A DNA stretch of 64,000 nt from positions 2,261,501-2,325,500 of the forward strand of contig NC_009615.1 in assembly GCF_000012845.1 (NCBI RefSeq), given 5' to 3'. Below, piece by piece: positions 1 to 7,690 of this stretch. Below the pieces are notes generated by a model. It saw only the letters and a list, made by a program, of their open reading frames with translations. It searched no databases and was not told where the DNA came from. The first letter of the stretch is position 1. The number at the start of each line of letters is the position of its first letter. The position numbers were made by a program, and so were the translations under genes. The DNA is from Parabacteroides distasonis ATCC 8503. Lineage in GTDB: Bacteria; Bacteroidota; Bacteroidia; Bacteroidales; Tannerellaceae.

Positions 1-1
1 C

Positions 2-229
2 CTGTTCAAGTCTGTTTATCTCCAACTTTATATACATTGCCGAAAATTTATCCCCGCCCCGGAAGACGCAAAAGACATCTTACAAAACGTCTTCCTCCGC
101 TTTTGGGAAAAGCGTGAGAACATCGATATTCACACGTCTTTAAACGCTTATTTATACAGGGCTATACAGAACGAATGCCTCAATTACCTTCGTTCTACCG
201 GAACTCCCTATCTGATTAGCCATAATTAA
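2..229 (+). CDS. ECF sigma factor, N-terminal half (region 2), truncated by DNA inversion; 5' end outside window
   Basis: Frame 2 is open from the left edge to TAA at 227-229 (75 residues visible). It reads LFKSVYLQLYIHC...APEDAKDILQNVFLRFWEKRE...LNAYLYRAIQNECLNYLRSTGT, a typical sigma-70 region 2 of Bacteroidetes FecI-like ECF factors. After RSTGT it continues only with PYLISHN and stops, so region 4 is missing. The missing half lies on the opposite strand at 1299-1600 and starts with the same STGT codons inside a 13-bp inverted repeat. In this orientation the product would lack the -35-binding helix-turn-helix and should be inactive. Its start codon is upstream of the window. The sigma identity is clear from the motif; the split is seen directly; the inversion as cause is inference. 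Confidence 0.85.
   Translation: MFKSVYLQLYIHCRKFIPAPEDAKDILQNVFLRFWEKRENIDIHTSLNAYLYRAIQNECLNYLRSTGTPYLISHN
192..204 (+). repeat. Left inverted repeat of the invertible segment
   Basis: GTTCTACCGGAAC, lying inside the sigma reading frame as part of the codons for RSTGT. Its outer four bases on each side (GTTC/GAAC) are themselves palindromic around a 5-bp asymmetric core, the sort of layout used as a site-specific recombination core. The reverse complement occurs at 1588-1600, and I saw no third copy in the window. Confidence 0.9.
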
Positions 230-346
230 TAAATTTAAGATTAATAATAAGATCTAACAATGTTACGTTTTTTATCCGTATTACACTAAAAATCATCCAT
301 TTCTCATAAGCAAGACTGTTTTTAAGATTAATAATTCAATGATTTA
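230..346. promoter_or_regulatory. AT-rich stretch inside the invertible segment; would be the susC leader in the ON state
   Basis: No gene is visible here. When the segment is reversed, this stretch falls between fecR and susC and ends at an ATG (complement of 221-223) in frame with susC. It is therefore the likely place for the promoter recognised by the cognate ECF sigma factor. No consensus can be called from one example. Confidence 0.45.
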
Positions 347-1216
347 TTATTTGATTACTATAGTATCTTTCAGTATTTGATAGCGAATACCCGTATTCGT
401 CTTTATCACATTGAGAATCTCCGATAAATCTTCGTTGTTACGGAAACTACCGCTAAACCTTAATTTTTTTATCCCTTGATTTTCATAACGAAATACAACG
501 TTATAGTTCCTTTCCAACAACTTTGTTATATCTTGCAGATACATCATTTTAAAAGACAAGAAACCTCCTCTCCATTGAGCGAATAGTTTCTTATCGTAAG
601 GTACTACTTCTATCTTATTTCTACTTTTATCATAAACCGCCACTTGGTTAGGCTCAAGTAAGACCTCTTGTTTAGTCAACGTAGGTTGTACGGCGACCTT
701 GCCATTGAACAAGGTTGTGGTTAGTTGCGAGTCTTCCATATAAGCGGAAACATTAAAGGCCGTACCAATCGCTTTCACATCAATACCGTTTGCCTTTACA
801 ACAAATGGTAAGTCTTTATTCTTTGCGACTTCAAAATAAGCTTCTCCATCCAAATAAATGCTACGATTGGAATGGCCGTAGTTCTCCGCATATTCTAGAG
901 TTGTACAAGAGTTAAGCCAAACCCTCGTACCATCCGGTAATTGCAAATAGCTCTTCTCTCCTTTGCTCGTTACTAATTTATAATTTCCAACTGTCGATAA
1001 GTTCTCTTGATTCGTAAGATACAACGTTGATAGTGAAACACCTATGCCCAAAACCACGGCAGCGGCATATTTCATGTATTGAAGGAATAGCCTTCTTGTT
1101 TTCATTTTGGAAATAGTTTTTTTCTCTATGGATGAAAACAAACGCTCCCACTCCCTATCAACATCTACTTCGTCTTTGAGACTTTCCGCAATTATATTTT
1201 TTATATATTCTTTCAT
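347..1216 (-). CDS. FecR-family anti-sigma factor
   Basis: A 289-residue inner-membrane anti-sigma factor. A short cytoplasmic N-terminus (about 1-45) that would bind the sigma factor is followed by one membrane segment near 47-67 (YAAAVVLGIGVSLSTLYL) and a periplasmic FecR domain (about 85-185; DGTRVWLNSCTTLEY, GEAYFEVAKN, GTAFNVSAY). The C-terminal domain of about 70 residues (LLERNYNVVFRYEN, LSEILNVIKTNTGIRYQI) is the STN-like fold that contacts the receptor's N-terminal signalling domain. It lies 82 bases downstream of the sigma 3' half on the same strand, and both lie inside the invertible segment. In the present orientation they point away from susC and the sigma gene lacks its 5' half, so fecR probably has no normal promoter. 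Confidence 0.93.
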   Translation of the reverse strand: MKEYIKNIIAESLKDEVDVDREWERLFSSIEKKTISKMKTRRLFLQYMKYAAAVVLGIGVSLSTLYLTNQENLSTVGNYKLVTSKGEKSYLQLPDGTRVWLNSCTTLEYAENYGHSNRSIYLDGEAYFEVAKNKDLPFVVKANGIDVKAIGTAFNVSAYMEDSQLTTTLFNGKVAVQPTLTKQEVLLEPNQVAVYDKSRNKIEVVPYDKKLFAQWRGGFLSFKMMYLQDITKLLERNYNVVFRYENQGIKKLRFSGSFRNNEDLSEILNVIKTNTGIRYQILKDTIVIK

Positions 1217-1298
1217 TGTTTTTTCTCGATTCTATATGTATGACACTTCAAAACGATGTGCTACTTACAAGATTGATAGATTTTTGTATTATATTTTT

Positions 1299-1600
1299 TC
1301 AAGAAACCAGATAATCTTTCAATCTACTTTTCAAAATCTTAAGGGCTCTATATATCTGTGTTTCCACTGTACGGACGGAGATATCCAATTTATCTGCGAT
1401 CTCTTGGTTCTTGAGTCCATTTATACGACTCAATTTAAAAATGGATTTACATTGATCTGGTAATTCCTCTATCGTATTTTCCGTGATTCGTTCTATTTCA
1501 AAAATACTAAGTATCGAATAAGGATCATTATCTTCCACAGCCTCTTGTTTATCCATCTCTGATATTTCATATCGGGGAATGTCAATGGTTCCGGTAGAAC
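1299..1600 (-). CDS. ECF sigma factor, C-terminal half (region 4), detached by DNA inversion
   Basis: The reading frame is open on the - strand back to a stop at 1623-1625. From the inverted repeat on it reads STGTIDIPRYEISEMDKQE...DPYSIL, then a full sigma region 4: ELPDQCKSIFKLSRINGLKNQ followed by EIADKLDISVRTVETQIYRAL and KDYLVS. The first ATG (1554-1556) would give only 85 residues with no region 2. Fused through STGT to the fragment at 2-204 it makes a normal-looking ECF sigma factor with no lost or repeated codons. It therefore reads as half of one gene separated by inversion rather than an independent gene or decayed copy. Confidence 0.87.
1588..1600 (-). repeat. Right inverted repeat of the invertible segment
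   Basis: GTTCCGGTAGAAC on +, the exact reverse complement of 192-204. It lies immediately left of the present 5' end of the susC reading frame. The codons for GSSGRTN of ON-state SusC pass through it. Confidence 0.9.
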
Positions 1601-1637
1601 TAATTACAGAACCCTGAAAAAATCATTATTTTTAGGT

Positions 1638-4600
1638 TTGTGCTTAACCTTTTTCCAGCCGTACACAGTAGCGGCATCAGCACAAATTATATCCTTAAAT
1701 ATCACAAAAGGAACTATCACTGAAGTTTTTAAGGCGATTGAAGACCAAAGTGAATATAAATTCTTTTATAATGACAATCAAATCAATTTGAATAAACGGG
1801 TTGATGTCAATATCCATGAAGAATCCATAGAACAAGTATTAAACAATGTCTTTAGAGGTACGGATATTACGTATAAGATCGTCAAGAATCACGTAGTACT
1901 TACCAACAAGACCATGAAAGATACGGAGTTGCCATCCACCAACCAAAATCGCAAACGGCTAACCGGACAAGTAGTAGGACAAGATGGGGAGCCTCTGATC
2001 GGAGTAAACGTTGTAGTGAAAGGTACTACAATCGGATCTATGACCGATATGGACGGAAACTACATTCTAGAGAATGTTCCCTCCAATGCTACCGTTGAAT
2101 TCTCGTACATCGGCTATCTCCAACAAAGTATCAACGTAGGCAATAAAAGTAACCTCAACGTCACTTTAGCGGAAGACACTCAAAAGTTGGATGAGGTAGT
2201 AGTTGTTGGTTACGGTTCCTTCAAGAAAAGAGATTTAACCGGAGCTGTTTCTCAAGTAAAAGGAGACGAGATCTCGAACCTACCGCTTCGCAGCGCCGCC
2301 GACGCCTTGCAAGGAAAAGCAGCCGGTGTAACCATAACATCTAGTTCCGGTAGCCCAGGTTCACTCGGTAATGTCCGTATCCGTGGTGTCGGTACTATCA
2401 ATAATAATGATCCGTTGTATGTAGTAGATGGTCTACCTCAAGGTGATATCGGTTGGTTAAATGCCCGTGATATCGAGAGCATAGAGGTATTGAAAGACGC
2501 TTCCGCACAAGCGATCTATGGTGCCCGTGCTGCCAACGGTGTGATCCTAGTATCCACAAAGCGAGGAGCTTCCGGCGAGAGTTACCGAAGCAACATCGAG
2601 TTTGATATGAACATTGGTTTCCAAGATGTAGTGAAAACGTATGACATGCTAGACGCCGAAGGTTTCATGGAATATAAGAACCGGGCTTACGCCGCATCCG
2701 GGAAAGCCTTGATCGATGATTTCGCCACACCAGAGAAGCGAGAGCAGATCCTTACTTTCCTAGGGAAAAACGGAGGACGATCCGGTACGGATTGGTGGAA
2801 AGAGAGCACCCGTAAACCCAAGGAAGCTATCAGTCAGAATTACAACCTAGCTTTCTCCGGAGGTATGAAGAAACTCAGATACCGTGCTAGCTTTGGCTAT
2901 ATGGATCAACAAGGAATCTTGAAAGGTTCCGACTATGAACGCCTCTCCGGTCGGTTGAACGTAGACTCTGAGGTAACCAAGTGGTTGAACCTCTCCGCAA
3001 ATGTGAACGTCACGTACGAATCCAGGCGCAACCTAGATGAGAATAACTCTTACACAGCAACCGTGTTCAGTACCCTTGCGGCAGACCCAATCACTCCGGT
3101 ATATCGCGACAACCTAGTGGATATCCCAGATTTCTTGCAAAACCGAATTATGGGTGGTTATGAGCCGACCAATCCTTGGTCTCGCTATACAGGCGTAATT
3201 TACTCAAACAAACCGAACACGGTTGGACAGGTAGACCGCTCCGCATTAAATCAATGGCACGGGATCGCCACGAAAAGTAATATCTCCGGCGAAGTCAAGT
3301 TGTTACCCTTCTTGACCTTCAAATCCAGTATCGCTCTTGACTTAGTCCGTAACCAAAGCGACTCTTTCCGTCCTTCTTACTATCTGGATGGAGATGAGTA
3401 CTCCACTTATGCGGGCGCCAGTCGGAGCGTAGCGAATAAAGATTACTGGGTATTCGACAATTACCTAACTTACAATCAAAAATTCGACAAACATGCGGTA
3501 ACAGCCATGGTCGGTACCTCCGCAGAGAAAGAGCGCTACGAGGAGATCTACGCCTATAAAGAAGGACAGGTCAACAACAACCCGAACCAGCAGATCATCA
3601 ACGCCGGTACCATGAATCCCGCCGCATCAGGCTACTACGCCACGAGTACGCTGAATTCTTATTTCGGTCGTGTATTTTATTCCTTTGACAACCGTTATAT
3701 GATCACAGCCAATATCCGTTGGGATGGATCCTCTAAATTTGCGGATGGTAATCGCTGGGGTTACTTCCCCTCCGTATCCGCCGGTTGGAATTTCTCGGAA
3801 GAGAGCTTCATGAAGAACCTTGAGTGGCTGTCACAAGGTAAGTTAAGAGCAGCTTGGGGTGAGATCGGGAACCAGACTATCTCCTCCGGAGCCTATATGA
3901 ATACGTTCGGAAATGGTAGCTACTACCTCTTCGGTAATCCGTATCAGACGAACTTGTATGCCGGACGTACGCAGGTGGGTAATCCGGATCTGAAATGGGA
4001 GACTACTCGCCAACTGGACTTCGGATTGGATTTGGCCTTTTTCCAAGGTTCCTTGAGAGCAACCTTCGACTACTTTGACCGTCAGACAAGTGATATGTTG
4101 GTGCAAGTACCCGTGCCCAGTTCACTAGGATTCCCCAACACGCCGTGGATGAATGCCGGTAGCGTAAGCAATAAAGGTTTTGAAGTAACGCTCGGATACG
4201 ACGGTAAGATCGGGAACGACTTCCAATATCATATCAACGGAAACGTATCCACCTATAAAAATAAGGTAAAAAGCCTAGGTAGTGGAGCGAATATTCCGGG
4301 TAAAGGCATCCATCTAGGATACTTCTCCTATACGATGACAGAGCCAGGACAACCGATCGGTTATTTCTACGGATATAAAACCGATGGTGTCTTCCAGACC
4401 CAAGAAGAGATCGACAACTACAAGAACAACGGTCAAATGGTAATGCCAAACGCAAAGCCGGGCGACTTAAAGTTCCAAGATTTGAACAAAGATGGTAAAC
4501 TAGACGACGAAGACCGCACGATGACAGGAAATCCTCATCCAGACTTCACCTTTGGTTTGACCTTAGGCGCAGAATGGAAAGGATTCGACATCTCCGCCTT

Positions 4601-5039
4601 CTTCCAAGGATCAGTCGGCAATGACATCTTAAACATATTGAAATATGACATCTATTCAGGTACCGGTTGGTACAATGCTCCGAAGGATATATTAACAACC
4701 TACTGGAACGGACCGGGTAGTACAAACGAGAACTTCGCAATCGATGCGGATAGCCGCATGAACTTGGAGATGTCCGATTGGTATGTGGAAAATGGTTCTT
4801 ATGTTCGCTTGAAGAACCTGACAATCGGTTATACGCTTCCGTCCGAATGGACTAAGAAGATCACGATCAACAACCTTCGTTTCTTTGTTGCCGCACAGAA
4901 CTTATTCACGATCACCGGTTATTCCGGACTAGATCCTGAGATCGGAGAGATCAATAACTCGCCTCTTTACAAAGGCTGTGATATGGGATTCTATCCGCAA
5001 CCGCGTACATTCATGTTCGGTCTTAGTTTGAAATTATAA
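1638..5039 (+). CDS. SusC/RagA-family TonB-dependent outer-membrane receptor with STN domain; start codon removed by inversion
   Basis: A TonB-dependent transporter taking up an unknown ligand, probably a glycan, together with the SusD protein that follows. From the TTG at 1638 it has 1133 residues: the end of a signal peptide (to about 16), STN signalling domain (about 17-90), carboxypeptidase-regulatory-like domain (about 107-180), TonB box-like DEVVVVGYG (185-193), plug (about 198-310) and barrel ending in FMFGLSLKL. The frame is open back to 1563 without ATG and encodes LKKSLFLG just before the TTG, so the signal peptide's basic end precedes any usable start. Reversing 192-1600 supplies an ATG 23 codons upstream (1156 residues). 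The STN domain implies signalling to FecR. TTG at 1638 is a formal start only. Confidence 0.9.
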   Translation: MCLTFFQPYTVAASAQIISLNITKGTITEVFKAIEDQSEYKFFYNDNQINLNKRVDVNIHEESIEQVLNNVFRGTDITYKIVKNHVVLTNKTMKDTELPSTNQNRKRLTGQVVGQDGEPLIGVNVVVKGTTIGSMTDMDGNYILENVPSNATVEFSYIGYLQQSINVGNKSNLNVTLAEDTQKLDEVVVVGYGSFKKRDLTGAVSQVKGDEISNLPLRSAADALQGKAAGVTITSSSGSPGSLGNVRIRGVGTINNNDPLYVVDGLPQGDIGWLNARDIESIEVLKDASAQAIYGARAANGVILVSTKRGASGESYRSNIEFDMNIGFQDVVKTYDMLDAEGFMEYKNRAYAASGKALIDDFATPEKREQILTFLGKNGGRSGTDWWKESTRKPKEAISQNYNLAFSGGMKKLRYRASFGYMDQQGILKGSDYERLSGRLNVDSEVTKWLNLSANVNVTYESRRNLDENNSYTATVFSTLAADPITPVYRDNLVDIPDFLQNRIMGGYEPTNPWSRYTGVIYSNKPNTVGQVDRSALNQWHGIATKSNISGEVKLLPFLTFKSSIALDLVRNQSDSFRPSYYLDGDEYSTYAGASRSVANKDYWVFDNYLTYNQKFDKHAVTAMVGTSAEKERYEEIYAYKEGQVNNNPNQQIINAGTMNPAASGYYATSTLNSYFGRVFYSFDNRYMITANIRWDGSSKFADGNRWGYFPSVSAGWNFSEESFMKNLEWLSQGKLRAAWGEIGNQTISSGAYMNTFGNGSYYLFGNPYQTNLYAGRTQVGNPDLKWETTRQLDFGLDLAFFQGSLRATFDYFDRQTSDMLVQVPVPSSLGFPNTPWMNAGSVSNKGFEVTLGYDGKIGNDFQYHINGNVSTYKNKVKSLGSGANIPGKGIHLGYFSYTMTEPGQPIGYFYGYKTDGVFQTQEEIDNYKNNGQMVMPNAKPGDLKFQDLNKDGKLDDEDRTMTGNPHPDFTFGLTLGAEWKGFDISAFFQGSVGNDILNILKYDIYSGTGWYNAPKDILTTYWNGPGSTNENFAIDADSRMNLEMSDWYVENGSYVRLKNLTIGYTLPSEWTKKITINNLRFFVAAQNLFTITGYSGLDPEIGEINNSPLYKGCDMGFYPQPRTFMFGLSLKL

Positions 5040-5056
5040 TCTTAAAATGAATTATT

Positions 5057-6703
5057 ATGAAATCTATAGTTAACATAGGGAAATTACTTGTATCGATCGC
5101 ATGCGTCGGTGCCCTTACGACAAGCTGTAACAGCGACTTTCTAGACCGCCCGCCATTGGGAACATTGGATGAGGTAACTTATCTGAGTACCAAGGATGCC
5201 GGCTACAAACTTTTGGTCAATTGCTATCAGCCCTTACAAGATAGCTGGAACTATCAGGACATGAAATTTGTCTTGGGAGATCAATTGAGCGACGACTGCT
5301 CCAAAGGCGGCTCTGATGCAGGAGACCGCGTTCGTATCACGGAAATCGCCCGCGGGACACCAATGGCGACTAATCAAGTCTTGTCCGACCTTTGGACTCA
5401 TCGCTACCAAACAGCGATCTCAGCCTGCAACGTATTCCTGTCGCTAATCACACCTGAATCAGAATTGATCGATGATGCCGGAGGCTTGGTCAGCACAGAA
5501 ACCAAACAGCGATGGATCGCAGAGGCTCAATTCATGCGTGCGTTCTATTACTACGACCTAGCTACAATCTTCCAGAATATTCCACTAATTGACAAGCCCA
5601 TGGAAGTCGTCGACAAAAGTACGATCACGAAATCCAGCAAAGAGGAGGTCATGAACTTTATCCTGAAAGACCTGAACACCGCAATCGCCGAACCTAATCT
5701 ACCTAATGCAAAAAGCCTTCCGACCAGCGAGATTGGGCGAATCACCAAAGAGGCCGCCATGGCTTTCCGTGCTAGGGTATTGATGTTCTACGGCAACTAC
5801 GGAGAGGCTCTGAAAGACCTGAAGACAGTTGTCGAATCCGGAAGCTATGAATTAGTAGATGACTACGAGAAGCTATTCAATAACGCCACAGAGGGCTATA
5901 TGTCAAAAGAGTCCGTCTTCATCACCCTGCGCTCTTACATTCCTAGCTACACTAGCGGTAGCGTTTGTCCACAAATGAATGTCGGTCGCGGTATTGCCGG
6001 CGGATGGGGCGGCGAGTGTCCGACGAAGGATTTGGTAGACGAGTATGAGGTAGGCGATCCACGCTTGGTACACACGGTATTGTCATCCGGCGATATATTC
6101 GTCAAGAACGATGGTTCCGAAGAGGTACACGACTATTCCGGCTACGACAATTTCCCACAGCAACACAGCCGTAAGCAGTATCCAGACTTCTCCAGACGGC
6201 CACTAAACGATTTATTGAACACGGATTGGACCCACTATCACATCCGCTATGCCGATGTATTGCTGATGTACGCTGAATGCCTGATCGAGACGGATGGCGA
6301 CAAACAACTAGCGGCCGACCTGATCAACCAAGTACGTTATCGTGCCTTCGTGACAACCTCTTTGACAGATAGCTACGCTAAATACCGTAAGTTCAACCTC
6401 AAGGAGAGCGATCGAGTGACCGAGGATACTTTCAACGCTAAGTATAAAGTGAAAGCTTCCGATGATCTGCGTGCCGCCGTTCGCCACGAACGCCGTATCG
6501 AACTTGCAGGCGAGGGATTACGCTTCTACGACTTAATTCGCTGGGGCACCTTCGTATCTACAATGCAGAAATTCGGCAAGACTGATGAGGGCAAGTATTC
6601 CGGTGCCGGGACACTCGTCACCGATAAGACATACCCCTACCCGATTCCACAAAGCGAGATCGACTATGTAGGAGGCGCATTAACACAGAACGATAATTAT
6701 TAA
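5057..6703 (+). CDS. SusD/RagB-family surface glycan-binding lipoprotein
   Basis: A 548-residue outer-membrane lipoprotein that caps the SusC barrel and binds ligand. The signal peptide ends in a lipobox with cysteine at residue 24 (ALTTSC), followed by the typical NSDFLDRPPLG start. The N-terminal TPR-like SusD domain includes AEAQFMRAFYYYDLATIF near 155-172, and the C-terminal RagB domain includes RYADVLLMYAEC and VRHERRIELAGEGLRFYDLIRW. It ends PYPIPQSEIDYVGGALTQN, standard for the family. It starts 17 bases after susC and is clearly co-transcribed, so its expression should follow the state of the upstream switch. No glycoside hydrolase accompanies it, so the substrate cannot be named. Confidence 0.94.
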   Translation: MKSIVNIGKLLVSIACVGALTTSCNSDFLDRPPLGTLDEVTYLSTKDAGYKLLVNCYQPLQDSWNYQDMKFVLGDQLSDDCSKGGSDAGDRVRITEIARGTPMATNQVLSDLWTHRYQTAISACNVFLSLITPESELIDDAGGLVSTETKQRWIAEAQFMRAFYYYDLATIFQNIPLIDKPMEVVDKSTITKSSKEEVMNFILKDLNTAIAEPNLPNAKSLPTSEIGRITKEAAMAFRARVLMFYGNYGEALKDLKTVVESGSYELVDDYEKLFNNATEGYMSKESVFITLRSYIPSYTSGSVCPQMNVGRGIAGGWGGECPTKDLVDEYEVGDPRLVHTVLSSGDIFVKNDGSEEVHDYSGYDNFPQQHSRKQYPDFSRRPLNDLLNTDWTHYHIRYADVLLMYAECLIETDGDKQLAADLINQVRYRAFVTTSLTDSYAKYRKFNLKESDRVTEDTFNAKYKVKASDDLRAAVRHERRIELAGEGLRFYDLIRWGTFVSTMQKFGKTDEGKYSGAGTLVTDKTYPYPIPQSEIDYVGGALTQNDNY

Positions 6704-6725
6704 TCTTCAATTTTTATTACTGTAG

Positions 6726-6768
6726 CCCCCGCAGATAGTCCTTCTTGTTGTCTGCGGGGGTTTCTATT
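6726..6768 (+). terminator. Intrinsic terminator after susD
   Basis: A 10-bp perfect stem, CCCCCGCAGA (6726-6735) with TCTGCGGGGG (6751-6760), is followed by TTTCTATT, 23 bases after the susD stop. Confidence 0.85.
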
Positions 6769-6789
6769 CACGAAATACCTTAGAAATCC

Positions 6790-7530
6790 ATGAAACGAAT
6801 CTTATTTCTCCTAACCATCGCCCTCCTAAATTTGGGAAGTGGCCTATGCAAGACACGACAATCGTTAAGAATCATGAGCTACAACATCCGCATCGGGATC
6901 GGTATGGACCAACAGACCAATTTGAAGCGAATCGCTGAAGTGATCAACAAGATCCAGCCGGACTATGTCGGGCTACAAGAGGTGGACAGTGTATGCGAAC
7001 GCTCTGGATGGATCAACCAATATGCAGAATTAGCACGGTTGACCGGCATGTATCCAATCTTCGCACCTGCCACAGAACGTTCTAAGGGATTATACGGAAT
7101 CGCCGCACTCTCCCGCAAAAAACCTCGTAGCTACCAATACATACCTCTGCCGGGAAAGGAAGAGCCACGTACCTTCCTTTGTCTCGAATATCCGAACTAT
7201 ACCTTGTGTAACACACATTTCTCGCTCGACCCAGACTCTCGCCTGGCCTCTATACGACTCATCAATGAGACGATGAAAAGCGAAAACAAACCAATCCTGA
7301 TCACCGGAGACTTCAACATGGAGCCAGACTCTAAGGAATTCAAGGCGATGAAACAAACGTGGAGGCTCTTATCCGACCCTACGTTAGAGACCTACCCCTC
7401 GGATCATCCCCGTTTGCGTTTAGATTATATCTTCGGCGACCTAAGGCATGAATTTAGGATTATCAACGACCAAGTGATCGATATCCAGTCGTCCGATCAC
7501 CTGCCGATCTATATAGACGTGCTATTTTAA
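6790..7530 (+). CDS. Endonuclease/exonuclease/phosphatase-family protein, exported
   Basis: A 246-residue metal-dependent phosphodiesterase or phosphatase of the DNase I-like EEP fold. A signal peptide covers about 1-20 (RILFLLTIALLNLGSGLC). The family motifs appear in order: MSYNIR (metal-binding Asn), GLQEVD (catalytic Glu), NTHFS, ITGDFNMEPDS (catalytic Asp/Asn), LDYIF, and SSDHLPI (terminal Asp-His pair). Exported Bacteroidetes members probably act on sugar phosphates, phospholipids or nucleic acids; the substrate cannot be told here. It lies behind the susD terminator, so it may have its own promoter or depend on read-through. Confidence 0.88.
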   Translation: MKRILFLLTIALLNLGSGLCKTRQSLRIMSYNIRIGIGMDQQTNLKRIAEVINKIQPDYVGLQEVDSVCERSGWINQYAELARLTGMYPIFAPATERSKGLYGIAALSRKKPRSYQYIPLPGKEEPRTFLCLEYPNYTLCNTHFSLDPDSRLASIRLINETMKSENKPILITGDFNMEPDSKEFKAMKQTWRLLSDPTLETYPSDHPRLRLDYIFGDLRHEFRIINDQVIDIQSSDHLPIYIDVLF

Positions 7531-7539
7531 GCTTTCTCC

Positions 7540-7605
7540 CCCGGACATCCTCAGAATCCCGAACAATGCGAATCTAGAAATTCTTAATGTTGTCCGGGAT
7601 TTTCA
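7540..7605 (+). terminator. Probable terminator after the EEP-family gene
   Basis: CCCGGACA (7540-7547) pairs with TGTCCGGG (7591-7598) and is followed by ATTTTC. The loop is long (43 bases) but holds a smaller inner pairing, so the structure is plausible rather than certain. Confidence 0.5.
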
Positions 7606-7625
7606 TGCAATAAGAATACTTCCAA

Positions 7626-7656
7626 TTGGTTTTAAGCAAAATATTTCCTAGTTTTG
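7626..7656 (+). promoter_or_regulatory. Bacteroidetes sigma-ABfr-type promoter for the DUF4831 gene
   Basis: The -7 box TAGTTTTG (7649-7656) fits TAnnTTTG exactly and has TTGG 20 bases upstream (7626-7629). The gene starts 35 bases downstream. Confidence 0.65.
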
Positions 7657-7690
7657 CGCAATAATATACAGAATTAAAATAAACTGGGAT

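Larger units (their letters stand above)
192..1600. other. Invertible DNA segment (phase switch) carrying sigma 3' half, fecR and the susC start codon
   Basis: The 1.4-kb segment is bounded by identical 13-bp inverted repeats. It contains, on the - strand, the C-terminal half of an ECF sigma factor and fecR, plus a roughly 140-base AT-rich stretch (205-346). Reversing it in silico gives two independent in-frame repairs. The sigma factor then reads NECLNYLRSTGTIDIPRYE...region 4. susC gains an ATG (complement of CAT at 221-223) and reads MANQIGSSGRTNYRTLKK before its hydrophobic signal sequence. The order then becomes sigma-fecR-susC-susD, all on +, the standard layout of these systems. The present order is therefore the OFF state. 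No recombinase gene is in the window. Confidence 0.88.

Noticed and set aside
1107..1463. 118-residue + strand frame in the fecR/sigma region
   Set aside because: It is antisense to fecR and sigma region 4 and has no protein-like features.
1..1640. Plain pseudogene or frameshift explanation for the split sigma factor
   Set aside because: The two halves are on opposite strands, meet at exact inverted repeats, and no codon is lost. Ordinary decay would not also restore the susC start when reversed.
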